53,923 bases of DNA, taken from assembly GCA_016213945.1 (NCBI GenBank), contig JACQZF010000054.1, positions 1 through 53,923 of the forward strand. The letters run 5' to 3'. A program made the position numbers and the translations under genes. A model generated the notes under the pieces. That model was not told the origin of the DNA. It saw only the letters and a program-made list of their open reading frames with translations, and searched no databases. Positions 49,551 to 53,923 of the stretch are shown one piece after another. Within the stretch, counting starts at the first letter, position 1, and each line of letters opens with the position of its first letter. The DNA is from Nitrospirota bacterium. GTDB taxonomy: Bacteria > Nitrospirota > Thermodesulfovibrionia > UBA6902.

Positions 49551-50573
49551 TTATTTCACCATCTCGATCAACTTCTCGGCGATCTGCACGGCATTGGTAG
49601 CTGCGCCTTTTCTGAGATTGTCGGCAGCTATCCAGATATTTATGCCGTTTTCAATGGTATCGTCTTCCCTGATCCTTCCAACATAGACCTCATCCCTCCC
49701 TGCGCAGACAGTCTGAAGGGGATAGACATTTTTCTCAGGGGCGTCATATACGATCACGCCGGGCGCTTTTGCAAGGATGGCCCTGACATCATCAGGTGAG
49801 AGCTTCTTTGCAGTCTCGATATTGATCGATTCCGAATGTCCCCTGAATACAGGGACCCTCACTGTCGTTGCCGTGACCTTTATCGAATTGTCACCCATGA
49901 TCTTTTTGGTCTCATTGACCATCTTGATCTCTTCTTTTGTATAGCCGTTATCCATGAACTTGTCTATGTGCGGCAGACAGTTGAAGGCGATCTGATGCGG
50001 GTAGACGGTTGGTTTTACATCCTTGAAATTCAAAATGTCCGCGGTCTGATGAAGCAGCTCTTCCATCGCCTTTCTCCCCGTGCCTGAGACGGATTGAAAA
50101 GTCGTCACCACAACCCTTTTGATCTTTGCAGCGTCGTGAATGGGTTTCAGCGCGACAACCATCTGGATGGTAGAACAATTGGGATTTGCGATTATCCCGT
50201 TATGCCATTTCAGGTCAAGAGGGTTTACCTCCGGCACAACGAGCGGCACCCCGGGGTCCATTCTCCACGCGCTTGAGTTGTCCACAACAATGCATCCCGC
50301 CCTCGCAGCCACCGGGGCGAAGTGTAAACTCCTCTCCGCTCCCGCTGAGAACAGGGCGATATCTATACCTTCAAAAACATTTTCAGTAAGTATCTCGACC
50401 GTTATCCCCTTGTTGTGGAAGTTCAGTACCTTGCCTTCCGATCTCTCGGAGGCAAAGAGCTTAAGCTTTTCAATGGGGAAATTCCTCTCCTCCAAAACCG
50501 CGATCATTTCATGTCCTACCGCGCCTGTCGCGCCGACAACGGCAACCACGTACTTATCTTTTTTCTTTAACAT
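49551..50573 (-). CDS. asd: Aspartate-semialdehyde dehydrogenase
   Basis: 340 residues from MLKKKDKYVVAVVGATG (NADP-binding GATGAVG). The nucleophile is Cys133 in NPNCSTIQMV, and the substrate Arg/His region is VPVFRGHSESI. It reduces aspartyl phosphate to the semialdehyde for lysine, threonine, methionine and diaminopimelate synthesis. The start at 50573 fits AAAGGA upstream and family length; the frame extends 29 codons further upstream without support. Confidence 0.94.
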   Translation of the reverse strand: MLKKKDKYVVAVVGATGAVGHEMIAVLEERNFPIEKLKLFASERSEGKVLNFHNKGITVEILTENVFEGIDIALFSAGAERSLHFAPVAARAGCIVVDNSSAWRMDPGVPLVVPEVNPLDLKWHNGIIANPNCSTIQMVVALKPIHDAAKIKRVVVTTFQSVSGTGRKAMEELLHQTADILNFKDVKPTVYPHQIAFNCLPHIDKFMDNGYTKEEIKMVNETKKIMGDNSIKVTATTVRVPVFRGHSESINIETAKKLSPDDVRAILAKAPGVIVYDAPEKNVYPLQTVCAGRDEVYVGRIREDDTIENGINIWIAADNLRKGAATNAVQIAEKLIEMVK

Positions 50574-50714
50574 TGCTCCAAGTCCTTTCACATGATTATT
50601 AAATGCCAATAATTTATCACATTTACTCTGGAAATTTCTATTCGGCATTCTCATTGACAAGCATATTCACCGGTGGTATTCTCATAGAAAATTATTCCTG
50701 AAGGAGGATAACTC

Positions 50715-51353
50715 ATGAAACAAAGCAAAAGAATTTTTATCACTTTGATCATCACCATACTTTTTGGCATGACTGCCTGGGCTATTGAGAAGACTTACCA
50801 GGAGCCCAGGGTGGAATATTCCGCGGACCAGTATATGGAGACTGAAGATGTAACCATGAAAGCAAAGGTCTTTCACGCGCAGGGCAAGGAAAGAAGAGAG
50901 CAGGACATGGAAGGCATGAAACAGATCATGATCACGCGCTCGGACAAAAAGCTCGTGTGGATGCTGATGCCGGAACAAAAGATGTACATGGAAATGAAAA
51001 TGAATCAGGGTACAGAGGACCCGTCAGACATCAGGGACTACAAAATTGAACAGGAAGTGATGGGTGAAGAAGTTGTTAACGGCGTGAATACCACAAAGAG
51101 CAAGGTCATTATGACTGACAGGAAGGGCAATAAATTCGGCGGATTCATGTGGAACACAAAAGACGGAATAATGGTAAAGATGGACACCGTATCAAAGGCG
51201 GAAGGCAAAAAGATGCGCATGAAGACGGAACTTAAGAATCTCAAGATTGAAAAGCAGGACCCGAAACTCTTTGAGGTCCCGTCAGGTTACAGTAAGATGC
51301 CCGGAATGGGCGGTGGTTTTAATATGGAAGAGATGATGAAGGGCGGGGAGTAA
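50715..51353 (+). CDS. Secreted DUF4412-like protein
   Basis: 212 residues with a signal peptide (about 1-23, AWA cleavage) and a beta-rich domain resembling DUF4412/LolA-like folds (VWMLMPEQKMYMEMKM, then KLFEVPSGYSKMPGMGGG). Met and Lys are unusually common. GAAGGAGG lies 8 bases upstream. It forms a pair with the next gene. A lipoprotein-handling role would be inference from fold resemblance only. Confidence 0.65.
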   Translation: MKQSKRIFITLIITILFGMTAWAIEKTYQEPRVEYSADQYMETEDVTMKAKVFHAQGKERREQDMEGMKQIMITRSDKKLVWMLMPEQKMYMEMKMNQGTEDPSDIRDYKIEQEVMGEEVVNGVNTTKSKVIMTDRKGNKFGGFMWNTKDGIMVKMDTVSKAEGKKMRMKTELKNLKIEKQDPKLFEVPSGYSKMPGMGGGFNMEEMMKGGE

Positions 51354-51359
51354 GAGAAC

Positions 51360-52370
51360 ATGAAAATCGGATACACCGGACCGTTACTTTACGTCCTCTT
51401 GTGCATTGCCCTTACCGGGTGGATATGTTCTGCCTATGGCGATGGAGAATGCGACCCCGTTAAAGAACTAACGGCGTCATTTGAAAAGGGCGCTTCCGCT
51501 GAAAAAGCAGGGAAGCTCGCGGACGCTTTTTCACATTACAACAAGGCGCGCTATGATTATAGCTGCGAAGGCAAGAACCCGGTTTCCGGCGAGGCAAAAG
51601 CCGGATGGAAAAGGACCGGCAAAAAGCTGAGCGATGAAGAAGAGAAGAAAGGCAATCTCTACAGGAGAGGCGATCAAAACAAAACCGCCGGGGCCTTTCA
51701 GTGGCTTGAGGCATCGGAGAATTTCGCCGAAGCCGACCGCGTTATGATGAAAATGATGAGGGCCAAACCCGAGGATATTGATACATTCGCAGTTGCCTTT
51801 GAACATTTCAATAACCGCAAAGAACAAAGCGCAGACCTCATTAAAGAGCACGGTTACTCCCTGGACCACAGCTACTACAAAGAGGTCGCGATGGCAGCAG
51901 CGAAAAACGGTGAGCGCGCCCTTGAGAGGGAGGATAAAGACATCAATAAGAATGTCATTGATTTAGGAGGCTCGCCTGTTGACCATTCAATCGCCAGGCT
52001 TGAAACTGCTCGCAAGTGGTTTGATTTTTTCAAAGACGCAAAAGAAGCAAAGGTTGTTGAGAGGGCGGTAAAAAGAGGCGACGCCCTTTATGCCGATGAC
52101 AATGGTCCCCAGTCTCTTGAAGATGCCATCCGGTATTATAAGTTTGTAAATGACCAGGACAAGATCAAAAAGGTAAAAGATAAGGCCGCTAAATTAGCAG
52201 TTGCCGCAGAGAAGGAAAATGTTCTGATACGGGCTGTTCACTATTACAAAATAGCAGACAATTCCGCAAAAGCGGAGCAGCTTGAAAAAAACCTGGAAGA
52301 GCGCAGCAAGAAGCAGCAGAAAGAAATGCTCAAAGACGATAGCCAGAAAAAGAAGTTCAAAGCAGTTTGA
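51360..52370 (+). CDS. Secreted helical-repeat (TPR-like) protein
   Basis: 336 residues with an N-terminal hydrophobic signal segment (about 8-26), then paired helices rich in Ala, Lys and Glu (AEKAGKLADAFSHYNKARYDY, DAIRYYKFVNDQDKIKKV, RAVHYYKIADNSAKAEQL). These look like degenerate TPR/Sel1 units, ending in a highly charged Lys-rich tail. It starts six bases after the DUF4412-like gene. No named family is recognised. Confidence 0.6.
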   Translation: MKIGYTGPLLYVLLCIALTGWICSAYGDGECDPVKELTASFEKGASAEKAGKLADAFSHYNKARYDYSCEGKNPVSGEAKAGWKRTGKKLSDEEEKKGNLYRRGDQNKTAGAFQWLEASENFAEADRVMMKMMRAKPEDIDTFAVAFEHFNNRKEQSADLIKEHGYSLDHSYYKEVAMAAAKNGERALEREDKDINKNVIDLGGSPVDHSIARLETARKWFDFFKDAKEAKVVERAVKRGDALYADDNGPQSLEDAIRYYKFVNDQDKIKKVKDKAAKLAVAAEKENVLIRAVHYYKIADNSAKAEQLEKNLEERSKKQQKEMLKDDSQKKKFKAV

Positions 52371-52684
52371 ACCCATATTCGCTTTGCAAGTTAACTAACA
52401 TGTTTTCTACATAAGGCTTATACTTGAGCAGGAAATCACGGTATGTCCCGTTATTTGTTGTGATGGTTATTTGCAACCCTTCCTCCCTTCCTGACTCAAC
52501 AGTCAATACAGCTTATCCTGTTTTCAATAAAGACAATTTATTTTAGTATGCCATTAGCTTACCAACCTCCTCTGCCAGCATATTGGCAGTTTAAAAATGC
52601 CATGGTGCCACAAGAGAGGGTGGGCTGGAATGACAACACCGGAAAAAACTTGTCTATTTAATCGATCTTATATATACTTTAAAT
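52371..52684. other. Gap before the DUF4143 gene
   Basis: No supported gene. A minus-strand open frame of about 45 codons (52357-52508) has a protein-like C-terminus but only a TTG start and no ribosome site. TGGCA/TGCCA at about 52586-52605 form a small inverted repeat. A/T-rich sequence (52660-52684) just before the next ATG may hold its promoter. Confidence 0.4.
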
Positions 52685-53917
52685 ATGCAAGGCAAATCTA
52701 AAGTATATATAAGGAACCTGGAAGAGCAGATCAGGCAGCTTATTAATAAAAAACAGTCCGCGTTAATTTTTGGTCCAAGGCAAACGGGTAAGACAACATT
52801 GGTGATAAAATGTCTGTCCGAACAATCAAATACAGCGACTTATCCTCTGCAGAACCCTGAGATCCGCGTGGAGATGGAACGGGACCCATCGATCATTATC
52901 AGACAGTTAAAGGCACATCCCGGCAAACCCCTTGTATTCATCGATGAGGCGCAGAAGGTGCCGGAGCTTTTTGACAGTGTTCAATATTTGATTGATGAGA
53001 AGAAGGCATCTTTTATCATTACAGGGTCATCCGCCCGCAAGCTGAAAAGGAAAGGGACCAATTTATTGCCGGGACGCGTCAAATCATTCAGGCTCGATCC
53101 CCTGCTCTGGAATGAGTTCGGCTGGGTGGAGAAACAGGCAACGGACATATTTAAAATAGAGAATATAAATTCCCTGCCCGGGTACTCTTTTGAACAGTCC
53201 CTGATCTACGGGTCTCTGCCAGGTATTGTCTGTCAGCAGGATGATAAGGCGCGCAGAGATTTTTTAACAGCGTACACTCACATTTATTTAGAGGAGGAGA
53301 TCAGGGCAGAGGCGTTAAGCAGAAAGATCGGGGCCTTCAGCCGTTTTCTGGAATTGGCTGCACGCGAATCAGGGACTAATCCAAATATGACAAAGCTATC
53401 CATGGAATCAGGCGTCAGCGTTCCCACGATAAAAGAGTTTTTCAATATCCTTGAAGATACGCTCGTTATTGAGAAGGTTGAACCTTATCTGAAGAACGCC
53501 AGAAAGAGAATTTTAACTTCGCCCCGGTATTACTTCTTCGATACCGGAGTGCGGAATGCACTTGCAAGAGTGCCTCTTACAGAGTCCTTGCTGAATGTGG
53601 AAAAGGGGAAACTATTCGAGCACGCTGTCATTCTGGAGATAATCAGGAGAATACGGTCCCTGGGCCTGCAATATAAAGTACATTACTGGCGCACAGGCGG
53701 AGGGGCCGAGGTTGATTGTATTATAGACACAGGTGAAATGGTTATTCCGGTAGAGATCAAATCCGGCGCAAGGGTGACCTTATCAAACCTGAGGGGTCTG
53801 TTAAGTTTTATGGACACTTACAAAAAGCAGGTCAAACACGGGTATGTTGTTACGGACGGAAGGGTCCCTGAAAAACTATCAGACAATATCACGGTAATTC
53901 CGTGGAGATTTTTGTAG
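52685..53917 (+). CDS. AAA-type ATPase with C-terminal DUF4143 domain
   Basis: 410 residues: P-loop GPRQTGKTT (30-38), Walker B LVFIDEAQK, sensor ITGSSARKL, a winged-helix-like segment (about 225-260), and a DUF4143 C-terminal domain with the nuclease-like pattern WRTGGGAEVDCIID and PVEIKSGAR. The D...E-x-K arrangement resembles the restriction-endonuclease fold. The family is abundant in anaerobes and of uncertain function, possibly defence or DNA related. It starts without a clear ribosome site. Confidence 0.85.
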   Translation: MQGKSKVYIRNLEEQIRQLINKKQSALIFGPRQTGKTTLVIKCLSEQSNTATYPLQNPEIRVEMERDPSIIIRQLKAHPGKPLVFIDEAQKVPELFDSVQYLIDEKKASFIITGSSARKLKRKGTNLLPGRVKSFRLDPLLWNEFGWVEKQATDIFKIENINSLPGYSFEQSLIYGSLPGIVCQQDDKARRDFLTAYTHIYLEEEIRAEALSRKIGAFSRFLELAARESGTNPNMTKLSMESGVSVPTIKEFFNILEDTLVIEKVEPYLKNARKRILTSPRYYFFDTGVRNALARVPLTESLLNVEKGKLFEHAVILEIIRRIRSLGLQYKVHYWRTGGGAEVDCIIDTGEMVIPVEIKSGARVTLSNLRGLLSFMDTYKKQVKHGYVVTDGRVPEKLSDNITVIPWRFL

Positions 53918-53923
53918 AGAGGC

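Noticed and set aside
52357..52508. Minus-strand frame of about 45 codons ending in SEYGFKLL
   Set aside because: Only a TTG start, no ribosome site, and it runs into the coding end of the TPR-like gene. It may be a gene remnant, but evidence is too thin.
52585..52606. TGGCAG...TGCCA considered as a sigma-54 promoter for the DUF4143 gene
   Set aside because: GG and GC are spaced 12, not 10 bases, and the pattern is a small inverted repeat.

Overview
The window reads as a chromosomal piece of a Gram-negative-type, respiring, signal-rich bacterium. Roughly balanced base composition, an EtfA carrying two [4Fe-4S] clusters, an A2-type caa3 oxidase, many NtrC-type sigma-54 activators and dispersed GTCATTCC...GGAATGAC palindromes would fit an uncultivated Nitrospirota or a deltaproteobacterial relative. 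That placement is inference only; no rRNA or marker phylogeny is available here.

Layout. 1-1.8 kb: the start of a probable IS transposase running off the left edge, a broken SpvB-type gene and a coiled-coil tail-anchored protein. 1.9-9.3 kb: etfB-etfA-fabD, an ABC drug/polysaccharide-type transporter whose ATPase and permease are separated by a PilZ protein and two small genes, and a DUF2569 membrane protein. 9.4-14.8 kb (minus strand): a caa3 cytochrome oxidase cluster (ctaD-ctaE-ctaF-ctaC-ctaB) plus SCO1. 15-16.8 kb: a zinc-ribbon-like protein and a membrane-anchored HtrA/DegP protease.

17.6-35.7 kb and 43.4-46.5 kb hold the most unusual content: three related operons combining TauE/SafE-type permeases, universal stress proteins (USP), tiny helical proteins and membrane accessory proteins. 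Two of the three are followed by a histidine kinase with an HBM-like periplasmic domain, and NtrC-type regulators lie nearby. Sigma-54 (-24/-12) promoter candidates sit in front of all three operons. A conserved motif (LED-I...AFAEAGE..TAREI) recurs as stand-alone 55-57 residue proteins, as an N-terminal extension of one USP and as an internal insertion in two others; I do not recognise it as a named family. Next to copy 1 lies a Lon protease with a complete response-regulator receiver domain inserted between its N-terminal helical region and its AAA+ module. Copy 2 is decaying: a kinase/regulator chimera produced by deletions, a truncated tauE joined to a frameshifted TIGR02186-like remnant, and a truncated tandem USP.

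29.1-29.7 kb: a MntA/HepT toxin-antitoxin pair. 35.9-43.1 kb: an orphan ParA, DUF202, alpha-glucan phosphorylase, and an HD-GYP response regulator with its Cache-sensor kinase. 46.6-48.0 kb: acr3/arsR arsenite resistance. 48.2-50.6 kb: an MTA/SAH-type deaminase and aspartate-semialdehyde dehydrogenase. 50.7-53.9 kb: a DUF4412-like periplasmic protein, a TPR-like secreted protein and a DUF4143 ATPase.

Working model (inference): the paralogous HBM kinases sense a periplasmic signal, possibly thiol or sulfur related because three cysteines are conserved in the intact copies. They would activate NtrC-type regulators that drive sigma-54 promoters of the TauE/USP operons, while the receiver-Lon protein would give a phosphorylation-dependent proteolytic output. 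No tRNA, rRNA or CRISPR array was seen.
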